From Bacillota bacterium (lineage in GTDB: Bacteria > Bacillota > Clostridia > Monoglobales > Firm-18), in contig JALOAJ010000013.1 of the NCBI GenBank assembly GCA_023228885.1, forward strand, positions 1 through 64,000: a DNA stretch of 64,000 nt, written 5' to 3'. Shown here one piece after another: positions 17,586-27,406 of this stretch. Numbering within the stretch: position 1 is the stretch's first letter; every line of letters starts with the position of its first letter. The notes under the pieces are model-generated. The model was not told where the DNA came from and did not search any database. It saw only the letters and a program-made list of their open reading frames with translations. The position numbers and the translations under genes are program-made.

Positions 17586-19124
17586 ATGAAAAAAACATGG
17601 TTATTGTTGGTTGTATCATTGGCTGTTGCATTGGCAGGCTGCGGAGGAGTTAAAAAAGGTGGAGAAGTTGGCGGCAGCTCGGTTTCAGACGGTTTAGCAA
17701 GCGATAAGCTGCTTGAGCTTTCAATACATATGCACTATTGGGACAGCACACCGTTTGACGATGAATGGGTTCCTTTTAAAAAAGCGGTTGAGCTTACCAA
17801 TATTAAGCTAAAGGGCACCGTGTCAAAAAGCGTTAGTGACAGTGAACAAGCTTTTAATATAATGATAGCTTCTGACGATGTTCCGGATATAATACACAGC
17901 ACAACGAAAAACATGGATAAATACGGTCAAGAGGGTGCGTTGATTCCACTCAATGACCTTATTGATGAATATGCGCCAAATATAAAAAAGGCGTTGGATG
18001 AATTTCCCGGTTTTAAAGAAATGGCAATGGCAAGCGATGGGAATGTATACCATATACCGTCAGCAAGAGAAGGGCTTGCCTCTGTCGGAATTTTTATAAG
18101 GCAGGATTGGTTAGACAAATTAGACTTGCAAATGCCGACAACAACGGAGGAATATTATAATGTGCTTTCGGCATTTCGAAACAACGACCCTAATGGCAAT
18201 GGCGCGAAAGATGAAGTTCCTTTGTTTTTCCGAAGTAAAGTGATAGATACTTTGCTTCCCTATTTTGAGGCGGAAGCCGGTTGGTATTACAGAGATGGAC
18301 AGGTTAAGTACGGGAGGATTGAGCCAAACTTTAAAACTGCAATGAAAGAGGCAAGAAAATGGTACGAAGAAGGGCTTATCGACAAAGAGGTATATACACG
18401 AGGCGGTAAAAGCAGGGACATTCTTTTTACCGACAACTTAGGGGGCTCCACAATTGATTGGTTTGTTTCTACAACAGCTTACAATCATATTTTAGCCGAT
18501 AAGGTTCCGGGGTTCAAAGTTGTGGCCGTTCCGCCGATTACTGATATTAACGGAAATCGTCCGCACTTGCTGGGTCGTGAAAGCGTTCAAGAACTTGGGT
18601 GGGGCATATCGGTAAACAACAAACACCCGATTGAAACGATAAAATATATGGATTTTTGGCTTAGCGAAGAAGGAAGAGAACTTATAAACTTTGGTATAGA
18701 AGGTGAACACTTCGACAAAATAGATGGGTTCCCGGCGCTTAAACCGGAAATTTTAAATGCACCTGAAACTGCGTTAACATATTTAAATAACATAGGGTTG
18801 GGAGCGCGAATAGGAACAATTTTTAGTATGAACAGAGAAAAACAAATGATTGATGAAATTGGCATTGCTGGTTGGGATATGTACGAGCCGGTTGTGGAAA
18901 GACCTTTCATGACTCCTAAATTCTCCAATGAGGAATATAAAGTTATAAATGCCAAGCTCATGGCAATTCAAACTTATGCGATAGAAAAAGAACAAAGATG
19001 GCTTATGGGAATTGAAAACATAGATTCAACCTTTGATTCGTATGTGGAGCAGCTTAAAAAGATGGGCGTAGAAGAACTTATCTCTGCTTATGACCAGGCT
19101 TACAAGCGCAGTTTGTCAAGGTAA
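17586..19124 (+). CDS. Extracellular solute-binding lipoprotein, LplA/YtcQ type
   Basis: The sugar-binding subunit of the first importer. A lipoprotein signal peptide with lipobox LAGC puts the lipid-anchored cysteine at residue 19. The remaining roughly 490 residues fit the large family 1 solute-binding fold of LplA/YtcQ (about 500 residues), including the DPNGNGAKDEVPLFF motif resembling the calcium-binding loop of this group. It would capture oligosaccharides released by the surface and secreted enzymes encoded downstream. The ligand is not predictable from sequence. Confidence 0.9.
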   Translation: MKKTWLLLVVSLAVALAGCGGVKKGGEVGGSSVSDGLASDKLLELSIHMHYWDSTPFDDEWVPFKKAVELTNIKLKGTVSKSVSDSEQAFNIMIASDDVPDIIHSTTKNMDKYGQEGALIPLNDLIDEYAPNIKKALDEFPGFKEMAMASDGNVYHIPSAREGLASVGIFIRQDWLDKLDLQMPTTTEEYYNVLSAFRNNDPNGNGAKDEVPLFFRSKVIDTLLPYFEAEAGWYYRDGQVKYGRIEPNFKTAMKEARKWYEEGLIDKEVYTRGGKSRDILFTDNLGGSTIDWFVSTTAYNHILADKVPGFKVVAVPPITDINGNRPHLLGRESVQELGWGISVNNKHPIETIKYMDFWLSEEGRELINFGIEGEHFDKIDGFPALKPEILNAPETALTYLNNIGLGARIGTIFSMNREKQMIDEIGIAGWDMYEPVVERPFMTPKFSNEEYKVINAKLMAIQTYAIEKEQRWLMGIENIDSTFDSYVEQLKKMGVEELISAYDQAYKRSLSR

Positions 19125-19139
19125 GGTAACCATACAAAT

Positions 19140-22100
19140 ATGAAAAAGATATGTAAACTGCTTGTGGTTTTTCTTTCGCTCATTTGGTTTTGTAAAGAGA
19201 GCGCATATGCTGCAAATCAACCTTTTAAGCTGCCCGTGTGCGAAGATAGCTTCGTGTCAAATAAAATAGAAAAACGATGTGTTCCACAAAATAATGCCCC
19301 GTTTTACAGCAGCGTTATTGCACCGCAATACGAAGAAGATACGCAAGAAGGGCAGCTTGTTGAAATGGTTTATTTGAAGTTTGATTTAAGCGATATAGCA
19401 GAGCAAATAACTTCAGCCAAACTTTATGTTTGTTGGAAAAACTACGGAGGCTCATCAAATGTTTTTGTTTATCCGGCGCAAAATGACAATTGGAGCGAAT
19501 CGACATTAACCTTTGACAATCAACCGGGCTATATAGAAGAATATTTAAGTTGGAAAAGATATGAATCATATACCGGAGAATATGTTGTTTCAGAACGACC
19601 GTTTGATGTTACCGAATACATAGCGGCAGAACAACAGGGCGACAAGACAGCCAGTTTGGTTTTGGTTAAAGCGTCTGTTTCTTCTTATCAGGGAACATCG
19701 GGGCTTCGCATTGTGCCAAGGGAAGAAGGGATCATGGGCGCTTACCTTGAACTTAATTTTGACCCTGCAATGCTTTCGCCAAACAAAATACCGGAACTGC
19801 CTCCAGGGCATCCGCGCATTTTTTTAAGACCGAACACGATAGAAGATTTTAAAGAAAAGCTGACAAAACAACCCCTGAGCGGAGTGTATGAGGCTTTAAA
19901 AGGGTTTGGCGATTTAAATGCAGATGGTGCAAACATAGTAAGAAAAGCAAATATAATTTTTGGCAATGTTTTGCGCTATATAGCGGAAAACGACATGGAA
20001 TCCGGCAGACGGGCGGTTGATATTGCCTGCAACAGCATAATAAATGCAAACGCAGAAACTTTTAATGTGGATGATACAGAGCCAAGGAAAGCAAAAGCCC
20101 CTTTTATGTTGGCTTGCGCGCTTACATATGACTGGTGTTATGATATTCTTACCGAGCAAGAAAAGGATGTTTTTGCGGCAAACTTCAAAAGGCTTGGCTC
20201 TGAAAACGGCATATATCCGAATGTGGGAAGCGTTTTAACCAGCCATTTAGGCGAAGAAGTTTTTATGATAAGCACATTAATTCCCGCCATTGCGGTTTAC
20301 GATGAAGCGCCGGAATTATTTAAAAATTGCGGAAAACATTTTTTTGAACAGTATGTGCAGGCGCTTAACTTTGCCAACAGCGCAGGGTGGCATCACCAAG
20401 GAACACAGTACATCGAGCAGCGGTTCGGGTACCCGATGATAGTTTCAACCATATTTAATAAAATGGGGTTGGATAATATTTTCAACGAATCCCAGCGGGA
20501 AATGGCGTATTCGGTAATTTATTCCCGTTTGCCTGACGGCAGGATAATTGATGATGGGGATTCGAAATACTATGACGAAAAGCCTAACGAATATAAAACG
20601 AAGTTTAGAAAGGTGTACATGTCAACTTTAGGCTCGTATGACGACCCTTTTGTGCAAGATGCTTTTTTGACGGAATATCCTAACGGAATAAAAAACACTA
20701 ACCCTGATTCGATATATGTTATGGAGAGCGTACTTTACCTTCTGTTATATAACCCCGAGTTAGTCAGGCAGCCTGTTTCCGATTTGCCGCTGACCCGTTA
20801 CTTCGGAAATCCCATTGGCGCGATGGTTGCTCGAACAGGGTGGGATATCGGCGCTGATTCAGGCGATGTTGTGGCATACATGAAGGTGGGGGCATTTAAA
20901 TTTAACAATCATAACCACTTGGATTCGGGTAGCTTTCAAATTTACTACAAAGGCCCTTTAGCAATTGATTCGGGCAAGTACACCTCTTACGGCAGTTCAC
21001 ATGATATTAATTATTATAAGCGCACTATTGCGCACAACGCAATGCTCGTGTACGACCGTGATGAGAAATTTCCAAAAGGCGCTGTTAATGACGGCGGGCA
21101 GCGGTGGCCAAACGATGGAAAAGAGCCGAGCGATATGTTTGATTTAATAACCAAAGGGTACAAGACGGGAACAATTTTGGCTCACTACTTCGGTCCTGAC
21201 AAGAAGGTTCCGGATTTCAGCTATTTAAAGGGCGATATAACCGATTCATATACCGACAAGGTGCAGCAGCATAAACGGTCGTTTTTGTTTATAAATTTAA
21301 AAGATGAAGGTTACCCCGGAGCGTTTGTGGTGTTTGACAGAGTAATCTCATCAAACCCGGAATATAAAAAAACATGGTTGTTACATAGCATTGAAGAACC
21401 ACAGCTTAACGGAAAAGTTACTACCATAACCCGTTCCGAGCTTGGATACGGCGGCAAGTTGATAAACCATACATTCCTGCCGACAGATGATAATTTGCAA
21501 ATAACAAAAGTAGGCGGGCTTGGTCACGAATTTGATGTAAACGGCGAAAACTTCCCCGCCGATGGCGTTCAATTACCAAATACCAATGGCTCGGGTGCAT
21601 GGCGGGTTGAAGTAAGCCCGATTGAGAATGCACAAGAAGATTTGTTTTTGAATGTAATGTGTTTACAAGAAAATTCAAATGCCATTTTGCCCATAACCCC
21701 TCAAATGCTTGAAACAACTCAGATGGTTGGGGTGAAGATTCTTGATAAAATTGTGCTTTTTTCCAAAGACGGAGAAAAAATTACAAATTCGTTTCACATT
21801 TCGCTCAATGAAGACAGCCGACAGATGCAATATGCAATAACGGATGTTGCGCCGGGCTTGTGGAGGGTTTTGCCAAGCGGCGAAATAAAGGCAGTTTCCA
21901 ACGAAGGCGAAATTTTGATTTTTGATAGTAACGATTGCGAACAAACATTGGAATACCTTGGCGATAATGAAATAAGTGGTTTTGTTTTAGATGTCGATGA
22001 AGACAATAAAAGCGCAAGCGCGAAGGTGCAGTTGTATGGAGAGGGTGATTCCGTTATTGTTCTTGCCGCATATAAAGCGGGAAAGTTGGCATCCGTTACA

Positions 22101-22238
22101 ACCGAAAGCGGCGCAAACGGATTGGTTTCTGCATCACTTTCAAACCTTGCGCCCGGAACAACATTAAAGGCGATGCTATGGAAGGGGCTTGATTTAATGA
22201 TTCCTTTAAAACATGAATTACATGGTGAAATAAAGTAG
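19140..22238 (+). CDS. Secreted heparinase II/III-like protein with CBM96-like domain
   Basis: A 1032-residue secreted protein, probably a uronate-polysaccharide lyase. Order: signal peptide (1-24), DNRLRE/CBM96-like beta-sandwich (about 30-205), alpha/alpha toroid (about 225-520), heparinase II/III-like beta domain (about 540-900), and a C-terminal beta module (about 935-1032, with LKAMLWKG). Candidate catalytic or metal residues are H418/H419 in WHHQGTQYIEQRF and the NHNHLDSG motif with H591 and H593. These motifs are shared with alginate, heparin and related lyases, but the exact family and substrate cannot be assigned by eye. It lacks SLH repeats, unlike its tandem paralogue directly downstream, so it may be released or held by another partner. 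Confidence 0.8.
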   Translation: MKKICKLLVVFLSLIWFCKESAYAANQPFKLPVCEDSFVSNKIEKRCVPQNNAPFYSSVIAPQYEEDTQEGQLVEMVYLKFDLSDIAEQITSAKLYVCWKNYGGSSNVFVYPAQNDNWSESTLTFDNQPGYIEEYLSWKRYESYTGEYVVSERPFDVTEYIAAEQQGDKTASLVLVKASVSSYQGTSGLRIVPREEGIMGAYLELNFDPAMLSPNKIPELPPGHPRIFLRPNTIEDFKEKLTKQPLSGVYEALKGFGDLNADGANIVRKANIIFGNVLRYIAENDMESGRRAVDIACNSIINANAETFNVDDTEPRKAKAPFMLACALTYDWCYDILTEQEKDVFAANFKRLGSENGIYPNVGSVLTSHLGEEVFMISTLIPAIAVYDEAPELFKNCGKHFFEQYVQALNFANSAGWHHQGTQYIEQRFGYPMIVSTIFNKMGLDNIFNESQREMAYSVIYSRLPDGRIIDDGDSKYYDEKPNEYKTKFRKVYMSTLGSYDDPFVQDAFLTEYPNGIKNTNPDSIYVMESVLYLLLYNPELVRQPVSDLPLTRYFGNPIGAMVARTGWDIGADSGDVVAYMKVGAFKFNNHNHLDSGSFQIYYKGPLAIDSGKYTSYGSSHDINYYKRTIAHNAMLVYDRDEKFPKGAVNDGGQRWPNDGKEPSDMFDLITKGYKTGTILAHYFGPDKKVPDFSYLKGDITDSYTDKVQQHKRSFLFINLKDEGYPGAFVVFDRVISSNPEYKKTWLLHSIEEPQLNGKVTTITRSELGYGGKLINHTFLPTDDNLQITKVGGLGHEFDVNGENFPADGVQLPNTNGSGAWRVEVSPIENAQEDLFLNVMCLQENSNAILPITPQMLETTQMVGVKILDKIVLFSKDGEKITNSFHISLNEDSRQMQYAITDVAPGLWRVLPSGEIKAVSNEGEILIFDSNDCEQTLEYLGDNEISGFVLDVDEDNKSASAKVQLYGEGDSVIVLAAYKAGKLASVTTESGANGLVSASLSNLAPGTTLKAMLWKGLDLMIPLKHELHGEIK

Positions 22239-22278
22239 CTTTATAGTAGATTGCAGTTTGACGAAAAGGGGAGATTAA

Positions 22279-25200
22279 ATGAAAAATCGAATTATAGCTG
22301 TAACATTGATAATAATAAGTCTTTTGAGTGTGTCCATGGTGTGGGCTCAAACAGAAGATATTGTTATATTGCCTGTTACAGAGTTTGCGGGCGTTTCCAA
22401 CAAGGTAGACCTGCGAAACGGCGCACAAACCAATGCACAGTACCTATCAAGCGTTACCTCATCTCAATATAGTGAGAAAACGCCGGAGGGTCATCTTGTT
22501 GAAATCATATATATGAAGTTTAATTTAGGTGCAATTTCAAAGCCAATCGTTTCGGCAAATTTGAACTTCCATTTTAAAAATTATGGCGGTACAAGTGATG
22601 TTTTTTTGCATTCGGTAGCAGACAAAAATTGGAACGAAGCAACTATAAATTTTAATAATAAACCCGCTTATGACACACAAATTCCAATTTCAAAACAAAA
22701 GGTACAATCTTATACCGAAGATTATAAGTTGACCGATGAGCCGTTTGATATAACCGAATATGCTAAAGCACAGCAAAATGGTGATGGTATTATCAGCTTT
22801 GCGGTAATTAAAGTTAAGCCGTCCGTAACATCCGCTTCCGGTCTTCGCATAGCAAAGGCGGACGGGAAAAGACCATATTTGGAAATTAATTTTGACCAAA
22901 GCAAAATAATAACGGAATATAATGCCGACAACATTGCGCCTATTGAAATAGAGCACACATTCCCCAAGCCGCCTTTTGCGCCTGCTTTGGAAAGACCGAG
23001 GCTTTTCGTTACAAAAGATGATGTGCCAAAGATTAAAAGCAGAATTCAAGCGGAACTTTTGTCAGAGGCATGGGCTGTAATGATGAGCTTTACCGATTTA
23101 GAACCCGAAGGTGCAACAATCATGGCAAAATCTAATATTGTTTTTGGCAATGCACTTAAATATTTGATATATGGTGACGAGGAAGCCGCGCGTAAAGCTG
23201 TTTCGGTAGCGCATAATGCCTTGGCAACGGTAAAAACAAGCGATTTGAATTCAACACGGTTCGGCGAGGGCAGAAAGGTTGTTGCGCCGCTGATACTTGC
23301 TTCTTCTATGGCTTATGACTGGTGTCATGATTTTATGGACGAACAACAAAAGAAAGATATAGCGGCAAATTTAAAGAATAGAATACACACGCTATCTAAA
23401 AGCGCTTACCCGCCAACCCCCGTGGGAACGATTACAGGTCACAAAGGCGAAGAACTTTTCATGATATCCACACTTGCCCCTGCAATAGCCCTTTATGGCG
23501 ACGATAATGAAATGTACGATTTAGCCGGAGGGCATTTCTTTAGCGAGTTTGTTGATTCGTTTAATTTTGCAAACCAAGCGGGATGGCATCACCAAGGCAC
23601 AAGCTACATAGAACAGCGCTTTGGGTATCCGATGTTGGGCTCGTTTATGCTTGAAAAAGCCCTCGGAACAAAGGTTCTTGAAGATAGCAGAGCCGATATG
23701 ATGTATAGTGCAATTTATTCACGCCGACCGGATGGCTTGCTTATGCCGGACGGAGACACACGCAACAATGAAGACCCTGTTGGTGACTGGGTTTCTCGGT
23801 ATCGAAAATCATATATAGGTGTTATCGGAGCATACGAGGACCCATATATTCTTGATGCCTTTATGATGGATTATCCCGAAGGTTTAGCAAGCGCCGACCC
23901 TGATTCCATTTACCAAATGGAAAAGGTTTTTATGATTTTATTGTTAAACCCCGAAATTGAAAGGCAGTCTGTGGAAACGCTGCCCCTCACCAGATATTTT
24001 GGCACCCCTATCGGCGCAATGATAGCACGAACCGGGTGGGATATTAACGGAAAACCTAATTTAGACTCAAATGTTGTTGTAGCGCAAATGAAGGTTGGCG
24101 AATACCATTTTGGAAATCATGCTCACCTTGATGCAGGTGATTTTGAGGTGTATTACAAAGGACCCTTGGCGGTTGAATCGGGTATGTATGATGGCTACCA
24201 CACAATTCATGACTTAAATTATAATCATCGCACAATAGCCCATAACACGCTTTTGGTTTATGATCCGGATGAGGAGTTTCCCAAAAGGGCGGTTAATGAC
24301 GGCGGACAGCGTTGGCCAAACGATGGCAAAGAACCCCAATCAATTCAAGAAATTCACGAGCTTGGTTATAAAACAGGCGAAGTTTTGGCTTATGAGTTTG
24401 GTCCGGATGAAATATCCCCTGATTTTAGCTATTTAAAAGGGGATTTGACAGACGCATATTCAGAAAAGGTGGAAGGGTTTCAACGCAGCTTTATGTTTTT
24501 AAATTTTAAGAATGATGAACACCCCGCTGCTTTGATAGTGTTTGATAGGGTTACCTCGTCAAACCCGGGCTTTAAAAAGTATTGGCTTTTGCATAGCGCC
24601 CAAAAACCTCAAGTAAGAGGAAACGCCGCATATATTGTACGCGACCAATTAGGATATAACGGCAGAATGGTAAATCACACGCTTTTGCCGGAGCTGACCA
24701 ACCTTTCCATTGAGGTAATCGGCGGCGAAGGTGATGATTATAAAAACGGGTATGATGTTTTTGGAGAGCTTTTTCCTCCGCCCGCGGATTTTGCCGAAAA
24801 CGCAAGCGGCCCGGGAAAGTGGCGGTTGCAGGTTAGCCCTCAAACCCCAAGCAAGGAGGACCTTTTTCTAAATGTAATGCAGTTTATGGATAAAAATGAC
24901 GGACCGACGCAACTTCCGGTAGAAAAGATTGAAACAAACGATTTTGTTGGGGTGAAAGTTTATGACACGCTAAATCTTTTCTCTAAAAACGGCACGCGCA
25001 GCATGGATGAAATTATTTTTGACATAAAGGGAGACGGCGAAGTTTTAAAGTTTGCCGTTGCAGACCTTGCCGAAGGGGTTTGGCAGATAGAAAAGCCCAG
25101 CGGACAAACTCATATCGGTTCGGTATCGGCGCAGGGCGGAGTGCTTTATTTTGAAGGACTGCCCGGAAAATATAAATTAACATATAAGCACAGCGAGCCA

Positions 25201-25746
25201 AAACGGGTAACATTTAGCGATATAAAAGGGCATTGGGGCAAAACAGACATAGAGTATATGGCGCTTTTGGATATTGTAAACGGTGTGGGCGACCAGCTAT
25301 TTGCACCCGATAAGGATGTTACAAGAGCAGAGTTTATTGCCATGGTTTTGCGGGCGCTAAATGTTGATGCAACCGAATATAAAGGTTCGTTTGCCGATGT
25401 TGCCCCGCACGATTGGTATGCAGATATTTTGCAAGCCGCATACGACTATGGGTTGATTGATAATGCCCTTTTAAGCGATGGCGGGCTTTTGCCCGAACAA
25501 CCGATAACACGAGAGGAAATGACATCGGTTATTGTGAGGGCATATGGAGAAACGGCAGAATCGGACAGCAGTTTGGGCATTTTTGAAGATGCGGACGAAA
25601 TAGGCGATTGGGCACGAGATTATGTTAGCACCGCAGTGTTAAAGGGGATTATAAAAGGAGTCGGCAATAATTCTTTTCAACCTTTCGGGAAGGCAACCCG
25701 GGCACAAGCGGCAACAATAATTAAAAGACTGGTCGCACACATATAA
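22279..25746 (+). CDS. SLH-anchored heparinase II/III-like protein with CBM96-like domain
   Basis: This 1155-residue paralogue of the preceding protein has signal peptide (1-24), CBM96-like domain (about 30-210), toroid (about 245-545), and beta domain with H437/H438 (WHHQGTSYIEQRF) and the NHAHLDAG motif (H614, H616). Three SLH repeats follow from about residue 976 to the end (FSDIKGHWGKTDIEYMALL and TRAEFIAMVLRAL type motifs). The SLH repeats bind secondary cell-wall polymers and fix it to the surface. Both paralogues share AVNDGGQRWPNDGKEP and RTIAHN motifs, so they arose by duplication. The probable role is anchored cleavage of a uronate-containing polysaccharide. Substrate unknown. Confidence 0.82.
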   Translation: MKNRIIAVTLIIISLLSVSMVWAQTEDIVILPVTEFAGVSNKVDLRNGAQTNAQYLSSVTSSQYSEKTPEGHLVEIIYMKFNLGAISKPIVSANLNFHFKNYGGTSDVFLHSVADKNWNEATINFNNKPAYDTQIPISKQKVQSYTEDYKLTDEPFDITEYAKAQQNGDGIISFAVIKVKPSVTSASGLRIAKADGKRPYLEINFDQSKIITEYNADNIAPIEIEHTFPKPPFAPALERPRLFVTKDDVPKIKSRIQAELLSEAWAVMMSFTDLEPEGATIMAKSNIVFGNALKYLIYGDEEAARKAVSVAHNALATVKTSDLNSTRFGEGRKVVAPLILASSMAYDWCHDFMDEQQKKDIAANLKNRIHTLSKSAYPPTPVGTITGHKGEELFMISTLAPAIALYGDDNEMYDLAGGHFFSEFVDSFNFANQAGWHHQGTSYIEQRFGYPMLGSFMLEKALGTKVLEDSRADMMYSAIYSRRPDGLLMPDGDTRNNEDPVGDWVSRYRKSYIGVIGAYEDPYILDAFMMDYPEGLASADPDSIYQMEKVFMILLLNPEIERQSVETLPLTRYFGTPIGAMIARTGWDINGKPNLDSNVVVAQMKVGEYHFGNHAHLDAGDFEVYYKGPLAVESGMYDGYHTIHDLNYNHRTIAHNTLLVYDPDEEFPKRAVNDGGQRWPNDGKEPQSIQEIHELGYKTGEVLAYEFGPDEISPDFSYLKGDLTDAYSEKVEGFQRSFMFLNFKNDEHPAALIVFDRVTSSNPGFKKYWLLHSAQKPQVRGNAAYIVRDQLGYNGRMVNHTLLPELTNLSIEVIGGEGDDYKNGYDVFGELFPPPADFAENASGPGKWRLQVSPQTPSKEDLFLNVMQFMDKNDGPTQLPVEKIETNDFVGVKVYDTLNLFSKNGTRSMDEIIFDIKGDGEVLKFAVADLAEGVWQIEKPSGQTHIGSVSAQGGVLYFEGLPGKYKLTYKHSEPKRVTFSDIKGHWGKTDIEYMALLDIVNGVGDQLFAPDKDVTRAEFIAMVLRALNVDATEYKGSFADVAPHDWYADILQAAYDYGLIDNALLSDGGLLPEQPITREEMTSVIVRAYGETAESDSSLGIFEDADEIGDWARDYVSTAVLKGIIKGVGNNSFQPFGKATRAQAATIIKRLVAHI

Positions 25747-25785
25747 CATATATAATTTAAATAAAATTGGGGGAGGTATTAAACA

Positions 25786-27345
25786 ATGTTAAAGTTTAAA
25801 TCAATTAAAGTTTTGGCATTAATTCTTTCACTTGGCTTAATGTCATTTGGGGGAATAACGGCAACAGCGGAGGAATTGCCGACAAAATGGGTGAGGATAG
25901 AGCTTAGCGACGCCGCGCAGGTTTCTTCTGATTCACCTGATAATCCTGTCGTCCCGGGAGACTTTTTAATTACTGTATACAGAAGTGTTAGCGGATTGCA
26001 CAAAATTATGTATTTTAAATTTGATGTCAGCTCGGTTAAACCGGCAGATATTTTAGAAGCCAAACTGCATTTTAAATGGAGAAGTTGGGGCGGGGTATCA
26101 AATTTAAATGCCTTTGGGGTTGAATATGACGGCTGGGACGGAGAAAGCATGACATTCAACACCAAACCGCCAATCGGAACGAAAGTAAGCGGCGACAGCG
26201 TTGCTGTGTCTAATACCGATGCTTTTTCCGAAGCTTTTTTTGATGTGACCGATTATATAAAAGCGGAGGCTAAGGGCGATAAGGTTGCCGGTGTTGTTAT
26301 TGAAAGGGATGGCGCTGCCGGGTCGGATAACGGAACGCGCGTTATGTATAAAGGCGCGGATACTCCCTATCTAATGGTTAAGGTGTTGGATTTGCGCGGC
26401 AAGGTTGTAAAATTGCCGGTGGCGGAAAATGCGGCAGCAATAAATACCCCTGAATATATTAATAACCCGGTGGACAACTCAAGCTTATTTACCGCTGAAA
26501 GATCAGAAGACGGATATATTGCCAAGACATTTTTGCGCTTTGATTTAAGCAAGCTGACAGCTCCGGTGAAAAAGGCGGAACTGTATGTTTATTGGCGTAT
26601 GTGGGGCGGCACCACAACGGTGGATGTGTACCCTGTTGATGATGATAATTGGGAAAGGGAAACATTAACCTATTCCAACATGCCCGATTACGGCGATGTT
26701 GCTATTGCTTCGCAATCGGTTCCAAACGGCAGCAATGATGCAGGGTATGCGTGGACTATGGACCCATTGCCCACGCCTGCACAAGATGCCAATCATGACA
26801 AGCGCATTTCTCCCTTTGATGTGACAGAATACATTATTGCGGAGCAAAACGGAGACCAAAAAGCAAGCCTTGGGTTTAAAAGAAGAGCGGATTCCAGCAG
26901 CACCAATGGATTTGCTGTCCGCGACCGTGAATCAAGCAATGGGATGTATGCCGCATATTTACTGATTGAATATGAGCCAGGCGATTGGGAAGTTGAAGCA
27001 AATTTAGAGGCGTTTGAAAAAGACGGTATTGACATAACCGAAGGCGGTTTGCAAGAAGGTGACATCACTTGCAAAATTGGCATAACAAACAACAGAATAA
27101 TTCCGGTAACGGCAGACCTTATAATGGCGTTGTTTGACGGAAACATGCTAAAAGGCGCGGTAATTGGTAATTTGGAAGATTTAGCGGAAAACGGCGGTTC
27201 GGATAACATACAATTAAGCTTGCCGGTAGAAAATATTTCTCAAAACACATTTATAAAGTTGTTTTTATGGGAGGGTGTCAGCACAGGCAACCCAATAACA
27301 AAAGCATTAAAGTTTGACGGCTCCGGAATAGTAGATGACTTTTAG
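25786..27345 (+). CDS. Secreted double CBM96-like (DNRLRE) protein
   Basis: The 519-residue secreted protein has a signal peptide (about 1-28), two DNRLRE/CBM96-like domains in tandem (about 32-205 and 208-400) and a C-terminal beta module (about 405-519) ending with IKLFLWEG. Each CBM-like domain shows the family pattern of a KFDLS strand, an NxW(x)xExxTFxNxP loop and a late FDVTEYI strand. No catalytic domain or SLH repeat is visible. It may be a glycan-binding accessory or scaffold protein that brings substrate to the neighbouring lyases. The start has GGGGGAGG about 10 bases upstream. Confidence 0.75.
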   Translation: MLKFKSIKVLALILSLGLMSFGGITATAEELPTKWVRIELSDAAQVSSDSPDNPVVPGDFLITVYRSVSGLHKIMYFKFDVSSVKPADILEAKLHFKWRSWGGVSNLNAFGVEYDGWDGESMTFNTKPPIGTKVSGDSVAVSNTDAFSEAFFDVTDYIKAEAKGDKVAGVVIERDGAAGSDNGTRVMYKGADTPYLMVKVLDLRGKVVKLPVAENAAAINTPEYINNPVDNSSLFTAERSEDGYIAKTFLRFDLSKLTAPVKKAELYVYWRMWGGTTTVDVYPVDDDNWERETLTYSNMPDYGDVAIASQSVPNGSNDAGYAWTMDPLPTPAQDANHDKRISPFDVTEYIIAEQNGDQKASLGFKRRADSSSTNGFAVRDRESSNGMYAAYLLIEYEPGDWEVEANLEAFEKDGIDITEGGLQEGDITCKIGITNNRIIPVTADLIMALFDGNMLKGAVIGNLEDLAENGGSDNIQLSLPVENISQNTFIKLFLWEGVSTGNPITKALKFDGSGIVDDF

Positions 27346-27406
27346 GTTTTTATCCTATCAAAGCTTAAAATACTTAATGCAAAAAAGTTTAGGGAGGAAC
27401 AGTTTG

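Noticed and set aside
25779..26165. Antisense open frame over the double-CBM96 gene
   Set aside because: It lies fully within a well-supported secreted protein gene and has no recognisable protein features; similar antisense frames along the window were treated as shadows.
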